The position numbers and the translations under genes were made by a program. A stretch of 64,000 nt of DNA, from the NCBI GenBank assembly GCA_965221785.1, contig CBDCSR010000003.1:1302001-1366000 (forward strand), written 5' to 3'. Below, one piece after another: positions 26,701 to 34,672 of this stretch. Below the pieces are notes generated by a model. The model made no database searches. It was not told the DNA's origin and saw only the letters and a program-made list of their open reading frames with translations. Source of the stretch: BD2-11 sp965221785 (lineage in GTDB: Bacteria; Gemmatimonadota; Gemmatimonadetes; Longimicrobiales; Gaopeijiaceae). The stretch's first letter is position 1; each line of letters starts with the position of its first letter.

Positions 26701-28129
26701 CACCGCCACCTGGACGGCCGCGCACGGAGGGTCGCCGTGGCTCGAGCTGGTCGTGGCGCGCGGGGTGGCGGGGGGCGGGGTGGTGGTGCGCCGCACCCCC
26801 GGCGACCTCGGCCCGGGCACATACGTGGACACGATCCGCATCCGGGTGGAGGGTGGCGCCACCCCCCGGTCGGTCGTGGTGGTCGACAGCCTGCTGGTCG
26901 GGGAGGACCTGCCGGTCGAGGCGGCCATAGCGGCCGTGTTCGGCGAACACGACCTGGACGAGGTGCAGGCCCGCGCCCTCGACCGCCTCGGAAACCGTGA
27001 CCGCACCTTCGACCTGGGCGACGCGCTCTCCTGGGTCGCCCGCTGCGGCCGCGGCGGGGCGGGGTGTCTCCCCCATCCGGCACGCCCCTCGACCGCCCGG
27101 GCACGCCGCCCCCGCCGGTCGACGGGCGCAAGACGAAAGCCGTATCGATCGAGAAAGTGCTTACAAAAATCGTATCGACTTACAAAACGCTTACGTTTTC
27201 GATATCGAGCCCAATATCGTCTTACGCTCCTGCTCGCGGCCGCCCTCGCCCTGGGGTGTGGCGGGGACGACGTGGTGGAGCCGCCCGTCGCGACCAGCGC
27301 GCTGGTGGTCCCCGCCGCCGTGAACCTGGTCGCGCTGCAGGAACAGGCCCGCTTCCAGGCGACCATCCTCGACCAGAACGGACAGGTCATGCCGGGCGCA
27401 CCCGTCACCTGGTCGACCAGCGACCCGTCGGTCGTCACGGTGGACGCCACCGGTACGGCCGTCTCGGTCGGCAACGGGCGCGCCGAGGTCGCCGCCGCGA
27501 GCGGAAACGCCATGGCTTCCGCCTCCGTTGTCGTCGCTCAGCGCGGCGCGGTGGTCGAGGTCGACTGGGGCGGCCCCCGCCTCCTCCTCGGCGACTCGGT
27601 GCAAGCGACCCTCCCGGTCGCCAACGACCCGAACGGACATCGCGTCGCCCCGGCCCGCATCTCCTGGACCACCAGCGACCCGGCCATCGCCACCATCGAC
27701 CCCGACGGGTGGGTGCGCACCGTCGGCCCGGGACAGGTCCGCATCGAGGTCGACGTCGGCGGCTTTGTCGCCGCGCAGGACTACTCCGTGGAACTCGACC
27801 CCGGCTTCTTCGAAGTAGCGCTGACCCTGCCACCGGACGCCCGCGACATCGGGGCCCATCTGAGCATCGAAGCGCCCATCGACATCCTGGGCATCGCAGC
27901 CCCGGCCATCGACTCCCTACGCGCCGCGGATTACGAACTCTACCGCTCCCGTGCCGCCGCTCCGACCCAGGTCATCATCGCCGGGCCCCTCTCCTCAGGC
28001 CCGGTTCTCGAGTTCTGGGTGCCCCACCGCCCCCTCCTCGCCCAATACCGGGTACAACTGTTGCAGGTGGCGGGAGACGACTATTCCCTCAGGGACCTTG
28101 CGGGCTATTCCGCCGTCATCTCGCCCTGA
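23732..28129 (+). CDS. BNR/VPS10-like beta-propeller protein, apparently fused in frame to an Ig-like (Big_2) lipoprotein
   Basis: The frame spans 1465 aa from a GTG. Residues 1-22 are a signal peptide (ALPVLALLAWATPASAQ). Residues ~70-720 hold BNR/sortilin-type blades (GGESWTRLG, DRGDTWESL, DGGATWRPV), the fold of exo-sialidase-like and VPS10 propellers. Three similar Ig-like modules ending PGEYVDTVTV-like follow (~740-1070). A dockerin-like tail (LDRLGNRDRTFDLGDALSW) closes at ~1105, which looks like a natural C-terminus. The next ~50 residues are Arg-rich and AT-rich in DNA. They run into a textbook lipoprotein signal (LTLLLAAALALGC, ~1160-1172) and two Big_2 Ig-like domains. No ATG, GTG or TTG precedes that signal in frame. 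So this is either two genes joined by loss of a stop and start, a genuine fusion, or a second gene with an unusual start. Confidence 0.75.
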   Translation: MRRLRALPVLALLAWATPASAQQDDPAGRWDFFLEQRRSPGVPGWGARLQVARESVLRRAVLRLPPGAAAARLGASDAWAPLGPEIIESYAISTGRVSAVVLHPANADVILAGGAQGGVWRTENAGAAWRPLTDQECSLAMGALALDPVDPDIVYAGTGEQHFSADSYYGCGILRSADGGESWTRLGEGVFTGPMGGTTISRIVVDSATAGTLDATMVYAATEGGLFISTDSGAGWTLVLDGVVTDLLVHAGDRETMFAAVAEGEEKKGNATLHRSNDAGWSWHEIDPELGVLPWRAQLAQSRSNPDILYFSAGESEAAIIARSDDGGESWTRKPAVGLRCGQCWYNQSLAVHPTDPDVVYFGGVLLYRSDSGGDTFSTLGRVDIHVDQHVLTVDARAPDMLLVGNDGGVYRSPDRGDTWESLNTNLSLTQFYAGVSIHPRADAISVLGGTQDNGTVEGDGDLSWPQVMGGDGGFTALDPRFDRRWAETQWRGGTGGPRRSDNGGLFRYRGRGIDLGDDALFIPPLVMDPFDPDLLYFGTELLYRTVDGGELWEPIAGAPGGTISAIAPSRSDARVVYFGTSESDIVVTRDGGATWRPVSGPLPMRYVSDIAVHPHDPATAYAVFSGFGTGHVFVTRDYGASWSDITGDLPDHPVNAVLLDPSDLSRIYIGTDLGVFSSMGGGGWVRLGEGLPMVAVFDLAVEPAAGVMVAATHGRGAFALPVAAPLVPETRGERRVVVAQRGDSVEGGAPVRIYGTGWPNARWEARAPDGGWLELTRAQGGALDSIGWRIDPGDLAPGEYVDTVTVVVAGAAGAVGPALPGGPPAGSGLRAGAAAGSAVLPVRLEVRAVNTLAFPQAGRYTEVPVGATGAVADSALVAVAGPAPAQVAWRATHGASAWLELVDSTGTGPGRIRWTRRVDSLAAGLYLDTIRVAGDGPYVIPATLVDSLRVAPATTVTVAGRGGAAATLAGVTQPLVDTLVVEVGGYGSRTATWTAAHGGSPWLELVVARGVAGGGVVVRRTPGDLGPGTYVDTIRIRVEGGATPRSVVVVDSLLVGEDLPVEAAIAAVFGEHDLDEVQARALDRLGNRDRTFDLGDALSWVARCGRGGAGCLPHPARPSTARARRPRRSTGARRKPYRSRKCLQKSYRLTKRLRFRYRAQYRLTLLLAAALALGCGGDDVVEPPVATSALVVPAAVNLVALQEQARFQATILDQNGQVMPGAPVTWSTSDPSVVTVDATGTAVSVGNGRAEVAAASGNAMASASVVVAQRGAVVEVDWGGPRLLLGDSVQATLPVANDPNGHRVAPARISWTTSDPAIATIDPDGWVRTVGPGQVRIEVDVGGFVAAQDYSVELDPGFFEVALTLPPDARDIGAHLSIEAPIDILGIAAPAIDSLRAADYELYRSRAAAPTQVIIAGPLSSGPVLEFWVPHRPLLAQYRVQLLQVAGDDYSLRDLAGYSAVISP
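27143..27232 (+). repeat. three imperfect ~30-bp direct repeats at the propeller/lipoprotein junction
   Basis: TATCGA recurs at 27143, 27173 and 27203, exactly 30 bp apart, and CTTAC recurs at 27160, 27190 and 27221. The patch is strikingly AT-rich inside GC-rich coding sequence. It lies between the dockerin-like tail and the lipoprotein signal sequence, as expected for an intergenic regulatory region rather than coding DNA. Confidence 0.55.
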
Positions 28130-28302
28130 GAATCCCCTGCCACCCATCATCCCATCCTCCCATGGCGCCGCCCGAGCCACGATGCCACTATTGAACGCGA
28201 GGTGCCGCGCACAAGGCATTGAATCGAGCTGGCTCTCTCGATCGGCGATCAAGGTTCTGAGCACCTGCGTAACTCCATCCGTGACCTGAAACGGGAGAAC
28301 GC

Positions 28303-28626
28303 ATGAAGCTGAGCCAGGAACTGATCGCCATCCTTGCCGTCGGCGTAACGCTGACAGGGCTCCAGATCACCTTGTTCGTCAGCCTGCGCGGCGAGATGAG
28401 TGAATTGCGCGGCGACATGGGGACGATGGAAACGCGTCTGCGCGGCGAGATGAGCGTGTTGCGCGAAGAGATGCGCGGCGAGATGAGCGTCTTGCGCGGC
28501 GAAATGAGCGTCCTGCGGGAGGATGTCCGCCACGACATCGACGCCCTCAGGCTCGACATCCAGGACATCCGTGAGGACGTCCGCCAACTGCGCGACAAGC
28601 TGCTGGTACCCGCCGGGGGCGCGTGA
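28303..28626 (+). CDS. membrane-anchored coiled-coil protein, tandem copy 1
   Basis: This 107-aa protein has one N-terminal membrane helix (LIAILAVGVTLTGLQITLFV). A coiled coil built from a degenerate hexapeptide repeat (LRGEMS, MRGEMS, LRGEMS) follows, then a conserved C-terminal block (EDVRHDIDALRLDIQDIREDV, RQLRDKLLVPAGG). GGGAG lies 5-6 bases before the ATG. It is the first of three adjacent paralogs joined by stop/start overlaps, so translation is probably coupled. No function is recognised; a membrane-tethered spacer or oligomerising rod is the best structural guess. Confidence 0.7.
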   Translation: MKLSQELIAILAVGVTLTGLQITLFVSLRGEMSELRGDMGTMETRLRGEMSVLREEMRGEMSVLRGEMSVLREDVRHDIDALRLDIQDIREDVRQLRDKLLVPAGGA

Positions 28627-28940
28627 TGACGACCACCGCCCGCCCGCCGATGAAGCGGAGCCAGGAACTGATCGCCATTCTTGCCGTCGGCGTAACGCTG
28701 ACGGGTCTGCAGGTCACCCTGTTCGTCAGCCTGCGCGGCGAGATGAGCGACTTGCGCGGCGACATGGGGAGGATGGAAACGCGCCTGCGCGGCGAGATCG
28801 GCGTGGTGCGCGACGAGATGGATGTCCTGCGGGAGGACGTCCGCCACGACATCGACGCGCTCCGGATCGACATCCAGGACATCCGCGAGGACGTCCGCCA
28901 ACTGCGTGACAAGCTGCTGGTGCCCGCAGGAGGCGCGTGA
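28626..28940 (+). CDS. membrane-anchored coiled-coil protein, tandem copy 2
   Basis: This 104-aa paralog of the previous gene overlaps its stop codon by one base (TGATG); a GTG one codon earlier is possible. It gains an N-terminal MTTTARPPMK extension before the same membrane helix. The hexapeptide region is shorter than in copy 1 and ends with the same block (EDVRHDIDALRIDIQDI). The varying number of RGEM units between copies is consistent with repeat slippage or unequal crossing-over. Confidence 0.68.
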   Translation: MTTTARPPMKRSQELIAILAVGVTLTGLQVTLFVSLRGEMSDLRGDMGRMETRLRGEIGVVRDEMDVLREDVRHDIDALRIDIQDIREDVRQLRDKLLVPAGGA

Positions 28941-29278
28941 TGACGCCCACCGCCCGCCCGCCGATGAAGCTGAGCCAGGAACTGATCGCCATTCTCGCCG
29001 TCGGCGTAACGCTGACGGGTTTGCAGGTCACGCTGTTCGTCAGCCTGCGCGGCGACATGGCGAGCATGGAAACGCGCCTGCGCGGCGAAATGGGCGTACT
29101 GCGCGACGACATGCGTGGCGAGATGAGCGACCTGCGCGAGGAGATGCGCGGCGACATGAGCGTCTTGCGCGAGGACGTCCGCCACGACATCGACGCCCTC
29201 AGGCTCGACATCCAGGACATCCGCGAGGACGTCCGCCAGTTGCGCGACAAGCTGCTGGTGCCCGCGGCGGGCGCGTGA
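28940..29278 (+). CDS. membrane-anchored coiled-coil protein, tandem copy 3
   Basis: This 112-aa third copy starts inside the stop codon of copy 2 and has the MTPTARPPMK extension. Its membrane helix is nearly identical to copy 2 (GVTLTGLQVTLFVSLRG). The hexapeptide array (MRGEMSDLREEMRGDMS) is arranged differently and the C-terminal block is conserved. It ends 39 bp before the convergent cytochrome gene. Retention of three intact copies suggests selection, for example for hetero-oligomers. Confidence 0.68.
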   Translation: MTPTARPPMKLSQELIAILAVGVTLTGLQVTLFVSLRGDMASMETRLRGEMGVLRDDMRGEMSDLREEMRGDMSVLREDVRHDIDALRLDIQDIREDVRQLRDKLLVPAAGA

Positions 29279-29317
29279 AGGTGCCGCCTGCGCCGCGAAG
29301 TCCGGCGGGCGCTCCTG

Positions 29318-29887
29318 CTACCGGATAACGCTGCCCCCCGTCCGGTCATCGGGTACGAAGCGGTCCCGATACGGCATCTCGATGGCCGGCAGGGTCTCGG
29401 CGTTCATCACCGCGTCCTCGGGCACGAGGTCGTTCAGGTAGAGGATGTACGCGATCACCGCGTAGGTCTCGTCCGCGGTCATGGTGCCGGGGGTGAGCTG
29501 CGGCATCGCCTTCACGATGTAGTCGTAGAGGGTCGTGGCGTAGGGCCAGTAGCCGCCGACGGTGCGGCCGGCCGGCCACTCCTCCCAGGGCTCGCGGGTC
29601 ACCAGAACATCGTTGGGCCCCTCGGTGCCGGTGGGACCGTGGCAGGCGATGCATTGCATGAGGTAGATCTGTTCGCCCTCTGCGACGGTGCCGCTTCCGG
29701 GAGGCAGCCCCTCCCCGTCGGGCCTCACGTCGATGTCCCACATGGCGATGCGCTCGGCCGAGGCCGCGCTCCCGAAGCCGAAGAGCTCCGGGGGCTCGGC
29801 GCCGTCCGCGGATCCCGCGGCGGACGAGGATCCGCCGGGCGCGCAGCCGACGGCCAGGACCATCGTTGCCAGCCCGAGCCGCCTCAT
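29318..29887 (-). CDS. c-type cytochrome subunit of sulfite dehydrogenase (SoxD/SorB-like)
   Basis: The ATG at 29887 overlaps the stop of the Mo-subunit gene (ATGA), giving 189 aa. A lipoprotein-type signal (LATMVLAVGC, Cys 15) should anchor it to the membrane. The single haem-binding motif CIACH lies at ~79-83 and a candidate distal Met ligand follows (KAMPQLTPGTM, ~127-136). In this family the haem accepts electrons from the molybdenum subunit and passes them to the respiratory chain, which fits the ba3 oxidase elsewhere in the window. The frame extends far upstream, but only as a shadow of the neighbouring genes. Confidence 0.8.
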   Translation of the reverse strand: MRRLGLATMVLAVGCAPGGSSSAAGSADGAEPPELFGFGSAASAERIAMWDIDVRPDGEGLPPGSGTVAEGEQIYLMQCIACHGPTGTEGPNDVLVTREPWEEWPAGRTVGGYWPYATTLYDYIVKAMPQLTPGTMTADETYAVIAYILYLNDLVPEDAVMNAETLPAIEMPYRDRFVPDDRTGGSVIR

Positions 29888-31149
29888 ACCAGGTCTCCCA
29901 GGCCGAAGGTGACGGCGCCGTCCGACCCGACCTTCCAGACCCTCTGCTGGTTGTTGTGGTACGCCGTGCGCTCGCCGCGCGCCTCCCACAGTTGCTGCAC
30001 CGTGGGCTGCACGTAGCCGGTCTCGTCGACCGCGCGGCTGATCAGCAGGCTTTCGCTGCCGTCCCAGTTCCAGAGGTGGCGGAAGCGGACCGTCGACTTG
30101 GGCAGGATGGGCTCCTGAAGCTCGGCCTCGCTCCAGCTCCGGCCGCCGTCGGTGCTGATGTCGACGCGTGTAATACGACCGCGTCCCGTCCACGCGAGCC
30201 CCTGGATCTCCCACCATCCCGGGTCCGGCAGCGTGTAGGGATACGCGGGGAAGGTGATGGTGGACTTGGCGTCCATGAAGAAGCTGAACTGGCGGGAAAG
30301 GCCGCCCTTGAGCGGGTCGGTGTAGCGGGAGGTCTCGTCGCGGGTCATGGTCGGGCGGTCGGTGACCTCGATTCGGCGGAGCCACTTGACGCTGGCGTTG
30401 CCCTCCCAGCCGGGCAGGAGCAGGCGCAGCGGGTAGCCCTGCTCGGGACGGATGGCCTCGCCGTTCTGCCCGTAGGCGAGGAGGGCGTCGTCCATGATCT
30501 TCTCCATGGGCACGCTGCGCGACATGACCGCCGCGTCGGCGCCCTCGGCGAGGATCCAGGTCGCTGCCGGATCGGCCCCCACCTCGTTCAGGATGGTCTT
30601 GACCGGGACGCCCACCCACTCGCTGGTGCTGAGAAGCCCGTCCAGGGCCTGGGGGCTGATCTCGACCGGCATGCGCTCGCGATTGTACGCCCCGCCCCCG
30701 TTTCCGGAGCACTCGAGGAAGTAGGTGCGCGCCACCGACGGGTAGCGCTTGAGGTCCGCCATCGAGAAGACCATCGGGCGCTCGACCATCCCGTGCACCA
30801 GCAGCTCGTGACGGCCCGCGCGGATGTCGGGAATGCCGGCGTGATGGCGCTCGAAGTGCAGGTCGGCAGGCGTGATGGTGCCCTGCAGCTCCTGCAGCGG
30901 CGTGCGCGACGAGCTGGAGAGCGTCTGCGAGCGGGTGAGGCGCCGCGGCCGCTCCTCGGGCGCGCGCACGCCCACCTCGGAAGTGAAGCGGCCCGGGACC
31001 CTGGTGGGGTCGTCGGGCGCCGTCGGGGCCTCCTGCGCCACCAGCTTGACGGCGTCGGCCTTCGTCTTGATCAGGCCCGCGGCCACGGCCCCGGAAGTCG
31101 CGGCGATCCAGGTGCGGCGAGAGATGCGGGAGCGGCTGTTCGATGCCAT
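29884..31149 (-). CDS. soxC: sulfite dehydrogenase, molybdopterin subunit (SoxC-like)
   Basis: The ATG at 31149 has GGAGG 9 bases upstream and gives 421 aa; the frame upstream of it is not protein-like. A Tat signal (SRRTWIAATSGAVAAG, twin Arg at 11-12) indicates folded export with cofactor. The sulfite-oxidase-fold Mo-pterin domain includes the molybdenum-ligand Cys147 (TYFLECSGNGGG). A C-terminal dimerisation domain (~290-400) has VDISTDGGRSW and RFRHLWNWDG motifs typical of sulfite oxidases and SoxC. It oxidises sulfite (or a sulfane intermediate in Sox systems) in the periplasm and is translationally coupled to its cytochrome partner. No other sox genes are near, so a stand-alone SorAB-like sulfite dehydrogenase is as likely as a Sox role. 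Confidence 0.82.
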   Translation of the reverse strand: MASNSRSRISRRTWIAATSGAVAAGLIKTKADAVKLVAQEAPTAPDDPTRVPGRFTSEVGVRAPEERPRRLTRSQTLSSSSRTPLQELQGTITPADLHFERHHAGIPDIRAGRHELLVHGMVERPMVFSMADLKRYPSVARTYFLECSGNGGGAYNRERMPVEISPQALDGLLSTSEWVGVPVKTILNEVGADPAATWILAEGADAAVMSRSVPMEKIMDDALLAYGQNGEAIRPEQGYPLRLLLPGWEGNASVKWLRRIEVTDRPTMTRDETSRYTDPLKGGLSRQFSFFMDAKSTITFPAYPYTLPDPGWWEIQGLAWTGRGRITRVDISTDGGRSWSEAELQEPILPKSTVRFRHLWNWDGSESLLISRAVDETGYVQPTVQQLWEARGERTAYHNNQQRVWKVGSDGAVTFGLGDLV

Positions 31150-31381
31150 CTCGGGTTCCCTCCGAAGGGTGGATTGAGAAGCGGGTAATCCTGTAAGCCA
31201 GCCTACGGCGGGAGTGCCGTGCGAGCAAGCGCGGGCCTGCCGCCACTCGACGGCACTTTGTGCCGGGACGAAACGGACGAGTCCCCGGCGCATCGGCGCC
31301 CGTCCTCCTTGCGCCTCCGCCCGCGAGCGTCAGCTTCCGAAGCATCGCCTTCACGCGTCCCGCCCCACGGAGTCCAAGCCG

Positions 31382-34300
31382 ATGTCGCGTTCCGCTCTCT
31401 CCCGGTCCCTGCGCCGTCCCGCCCCCGTCCACGCGCTGGCGTGGTTGACCACCCTCGCCGTCGCCGGCATCCCCGCCATCGCCCAGGCCCAGGGCACCCG
31501 CTTCCTGCGCCAACCCGACGTGAGCCCGACCCATATCGTCTTCGTGCACGCCAACGACCTGTGGATCACGGGCCGCGACGGGGGCGACGCCATGCGGCTC
31601 ACCAGTTCCGAGGGCGCGGAGACCGATCCGGCGTTCAGCGCGGACGGGCAGTGGATCGCCTTTTCGGGACAGTACGGGGGCAACACCGACGTCTACCTGA
31701 TGCCCGCCACGGGCGGCCAGCCGCGGAGGCTCACCTGGCATCCGGCGGCGGACGTGGTGCAGGGGTGGACGCCGGACGGCGAGATCCTCTTCCAGTCCGG
31801 CCGGGACGCGGTGCCCACACAGCTCTGGAAGTTCTACACGGTGCCGCCGGCGGGCGGGCTGCCGGCGCCGCTCGCGCTCCCGCAGGCGTACCTGGGCGGG
31901 ATGTCGGGCGACGGGGAATACATCGCCTACCAGGAGATCGGCCAATGGGACCCGGAGTGGCGCAACTACCGGGGTGGGCAGGCGCAGCCGATCGGCATCG
32001 TCTCGACCGCCGACTGGGAGCGCACCACGCCCTCGTGGGAAGGCGAGCGGCACATGGACCCGGTGTGGATGGACGGCGTGGTGTACTACCTGTCCGAGCG
32101 GGACTGGGCCAGCAACGTGTGGTCGTACGATCCGCGCACGGGGGCGGAGCGCCAGCTGACGCGGCACGCCGACTTCGACGTGAAATCGCTCGGGGCCGGG
32201 GACGGCGTGGTGGTCTACGAGCAGGCGGGGTATCTGCACGAACTGGAGCCCGCGTCCGGGCGCACGCGCGGGCTCGAGATTCAGGTGGCTGGCGACATGA
32301 ACTGGTCGCGGGCGCGCTGGGAGCAGGTTCCGTCCGCGCAGATGCGCGACGCCCGCCTCTCCCCGACCGGCAAGCGGGCGCTCTTCGAGTGGCGCGGCGA
32401 GATCTTCAGCGTGCCCGCGGAGGAGGGCTCGTGGCGCAACCTCACCCGCACCCCGGGAGTGGCTGACCGGCATCCGGCGTGGTCCCCCGACGGGTCGCAA
32501 ATCGCCTGGTTCAACGACGCGGCCGACGAGTACGCGCTCGTGATCGCCGACCAGGACGGGGCGAACCCGCGCCGCATCCGGATCGCCGAGCCGTCCTTCT
32601 ACTTCCGGCCCGAGTGGTCGCCCGACGGGAACAAGCTGGCCTTCACCGACACCCACTACCGCGTTCTGGTGCTGGACGTGGATTCGGGCGAGGTGGAACA
32701 CGTCGACACCGACCGCTTCGCGCACCCGCAGCGCACCATGAACCCGGTGTGGTCGCCCGATTCGCGCTGGATCGCCTACGCGCGCCGGCTCGACAACCAG
32801 TTGCGCGCCATCTTCGTGCACGACACCGAGGCTGGTGAGACGCACCAGCTCACCGACGGCATGTCCGACGCGATCACCCCGGTGTGGGACGAGTCCGGGA
32901 AGTACCTCTACTTCCTGGCCTCGACGGACTACGGTCTGAACACCGGCTGGCTGGACATGACCTCCTACGACCGGCCGGTCACGCGCGCTCTGTACCTGGC
33001 GCTGCTGGACGAGGACGAGCCCTCGCCCTTCCTGCCGCGGAGCGATGAGGAGGCGGAGGATGATGAGGAGGGCGAAGAGGACGACGCGTCCCGTTCCGGC
33101 CAGGACGGGCCCGCCGCGGTCTCGATCGATTTCGAGGGCATTGCCCAACGGATCATCGACGCGCCCGGACTGCCCCTGGAAGACTACGCGGGACTCGCGC
33201 CCGGACCCGAGGGGACCGTGTTCGTGATGGAAGGCGGAGGTTTCGGGGGCGGGGAGCTGCTCAAGTACTCCGTCGACGACCGGGAGGCGGAGGACTTCGT
33301 CGAGCAGGCGACGGCTGTCACGGTGTCCCACGACCGCGAGCACCTGCTCTTCCGGGCCGGTCCCAACTGGCGGGTGGTGGGAACCGCCCGCGCTCCCGGC
33401 GGAAACGACGGCCGCCTCGACCTCGGCGGGATGCGGGTGCGGGTCGAACCCACCGCGGAGTACGCGCAGATGCTCCGCGACGGCTGGCGCTTCATGCGCG
33501 ACTTCCTCTACGTCGACAACCAGCACGGGGCGCCGTGGGACGATGTTTGGGACTGGTATTCGGCGTGGCTCCCGGACGTGCGCCACCGCTCGGACTTCAA
33601 CCACCTGCTGGACATGCTCTCGGGCGAGATCGCGGTGGGACACTCGTATGTGCGCGGGGGCGACTATCCCGATCTCGACAACCCGCGCACCGGCCTGCTG
33701 GGCGCGGACCTCGAGGAGGACGGCGGCTTCTACCGCATCACGCGCATCTACGACGGCGGGGACTGGACGCCCGGGACGGCGGGGCCGTTGTCCATCCCCG
33801 GCATGGACGTGTCGGAGGGCGACTACCTGCTGGCGGTGGACGGTGCCGAACTGCGGGCGCCCACCAACCCCTTCGAGCTGCTGGAGGGCACCGCCGGGCG
33901 CACCATCACCATGACGGTTGGACCCGCTCCCTCCATGGATGAGACGCGCGACATCATCGTGGAGCCCGTCGCCAACGAGGGCATCCTGCGCCGCTGGGCG
34001 TGGGTGGCGGAGAACCAGGCCCGCGTCGACGAGATGAGCGGGGGCCGGCTGGCATACGTGTGGCTGCCCAACACCGGACAGGGCGGATACCAGTATTTCA
34101 ACCGCATGTACTACGCCCAGCAGGACCGCGAAGGGGCGGTCATCGACGAGCGCAACAACGGCGGCGGCTCGGCGGCCGACTACATCGTGGACATGCTCGA
34201 CCGCGAGCTCACCGGCTACTTCAACTCGCGTGCCGGCGACCGCAAGCCGTGGACCCAGCCGATGGCCGGGCTGTTCGGGCCCAAGGTCATGGTGATCAAC

Positions 34301-34672
34301 GAGCGCGCCGGGTCGGGCGGCGACCTGCTTCCCTACCTGTTCCGCTTCAAGGGTGTCGGGCCGCTGGTTGGCACCAAGACGTGGGGCGGCCTTGTGGGAA
34401 CCTGGGACACTCCGCCCCTCATCGACGGCGGCGGTTTCGTGGCCCCCCGGGGCGGCTTCTTCGACGTGAACGGCGAGTGGGCCGTGGAGGCGGAAGGCGT
34501 GGGGCCGGACATCGAGGTGCGCAACGACCCCGCCCCCGTGATCGCCGGCGGCGACCCGCAGCTTGAGACCGCCGTCAATGAAGCCCTCCGCCTGCTCGAG
34601 ACCGGAAAGGTCACCTTCGCGGACGAGCCCCCGCCACCGGTGCGCTACCGGAGGCCGGGGGGCGGGCAGTGA
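31382..34672 (+). CDS. tricorn-type S41 peptidase with N-terminal beta-propellers and PDZ domain
   Basis: The ATG at 31382 gives 1096 aa starting with a signal peptide (LAWLTTLAVAGIPAIAQAQ). Residues ~38-700 form WD40/TolB-like propeller blades (FSADGQWIAFSGQYGG, WSPDGSQIAWF, WSPDSRWIAYARR). They are interrupted by an acidic insert (DEEAEDDEEGEED, ~550-570). A tricorn C1/PDZ region follows (~700-880). The S41 catalytic core has DERNNGGGSAADYIV (~922) and the nucleophile Ser978 in NERAGSGGD. In tricorn-like enzymes the propellers filter peptides into the protease chamber; here the enzyme is predicted periplasmic or secreted for peptide scavenging. Its stop overlaps the next gene (GTGA), an MFS transporter, suggesting uptake of a product. 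Confidence 0.88.
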   Translation: MSRSALSRSLRRPAPVHALAWLTTLAVAGIPAIAQAQGTRFLRQPDVSPTHIVFVHANDLWITGRDGGDAMRLTSSEGAETDPAFSADGQWIAFSGQYGGNTDVYLMPATGGQPRRLTWHPAADVVQGWTPDGEILFQSGRDAVPTQLWKFYTVPPAGGLPAPLALPQAYLGGMSGDGEYIAYQEIGQWDPEWRNYRGGQAQPIGIVSTADWERTTPSWEGERHMDPVWMDGVVYYLSERDWASNVWSYDPRTGAERQLTRHADFDVKSLGAGDGVVVYEQAGYLHELEPASGRTRGLEIQVAGDMNWSRARWEQVPSAQMRDARLSPTGKRALFEWRGEIFSVPAEEGSWRNLTRTPGVADRHPAWSPDGSQIAWFNDAADEYALVIADQDGANPRRIRIAEPSFYFRPEWSPDGNKLAFTDTHYRVLVLDVDSGEVEHVDTDRFAHPQRTMNPVWSPDSRWIAYARRLDNQLRAIFVHDTEAGETHQLTDGMSDAITPVWDESGKYLYFLASTDYGLNTGWLDMTSYDRPVTRALYLALLDEDEPSPFLPRSDEEAEDDEEGEEDDASRSGQDGPAAVSIDFEGIAQRIIDAPGLPLEDYAGLAPGPEGTVFVMEGGGFGGGELLKYSVDDREAEDFVEQATAVTVSHDREHLLFRAGPNWRVVGTARAPGGNDGRLDLGGMRVRVEPTAEYAQMLRDGWRFMRDFLYVDNQHGAPWDDVWDWYSAWLPDVRHRSDFNHLLDMLSGEIAVGHSYVRGGDYPDLDNPRTGLLGADLEEDGGFYRITRIYDGGDWTPGTAGPLSIPGMDVSEGDYLLAVDGAELRAPTNPFELLEGTAGRTITMTVGPAPSMDETRDIIVEPVANEGILRRWAWVAENQARVDEMSGGRLAYVWLPNTGQGGYQYFNRMYYAQQDREGAVIDERNNGGGSAADYIVDMLDRELTGYFNSRAGDRKPWTQPMAGLFGPKVMVINERAGSGGDLLPYLFRFKGVGPLVGTKTWGGLVGTWDTPPLIDGGGFVAPRGGFFDVNGEWAVEAEGVGPDIEVRNDPAPVIAGGDPQLETAVNEALRLLETGKVTFADEPPPPVRYRRPGGGQ

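Noticed and set aside
23630..27076. 1148-codon minus-strand open frame opposite the BNR propeller gene
   Set aside because: Antisense artefact of GC-rich codon bias; no recognisable motif.
28188..29349. Minus-strand ORFs across the coiled-coil triplication
   Set aside because: They mirror each other because the DNA is triplicated; composition is Ser/Arg-rich with no ribosome sites, while the plus-strand frames have a membrane helix and coupled starts.
29318..33643. 1441-codon minus-strand frame spanning cytochrome, Mo subunit and S41 gene
   Set aside because: Only its last 189 codons are the cytochrome; the remainder is antisense or out of frame to well-supported genes.
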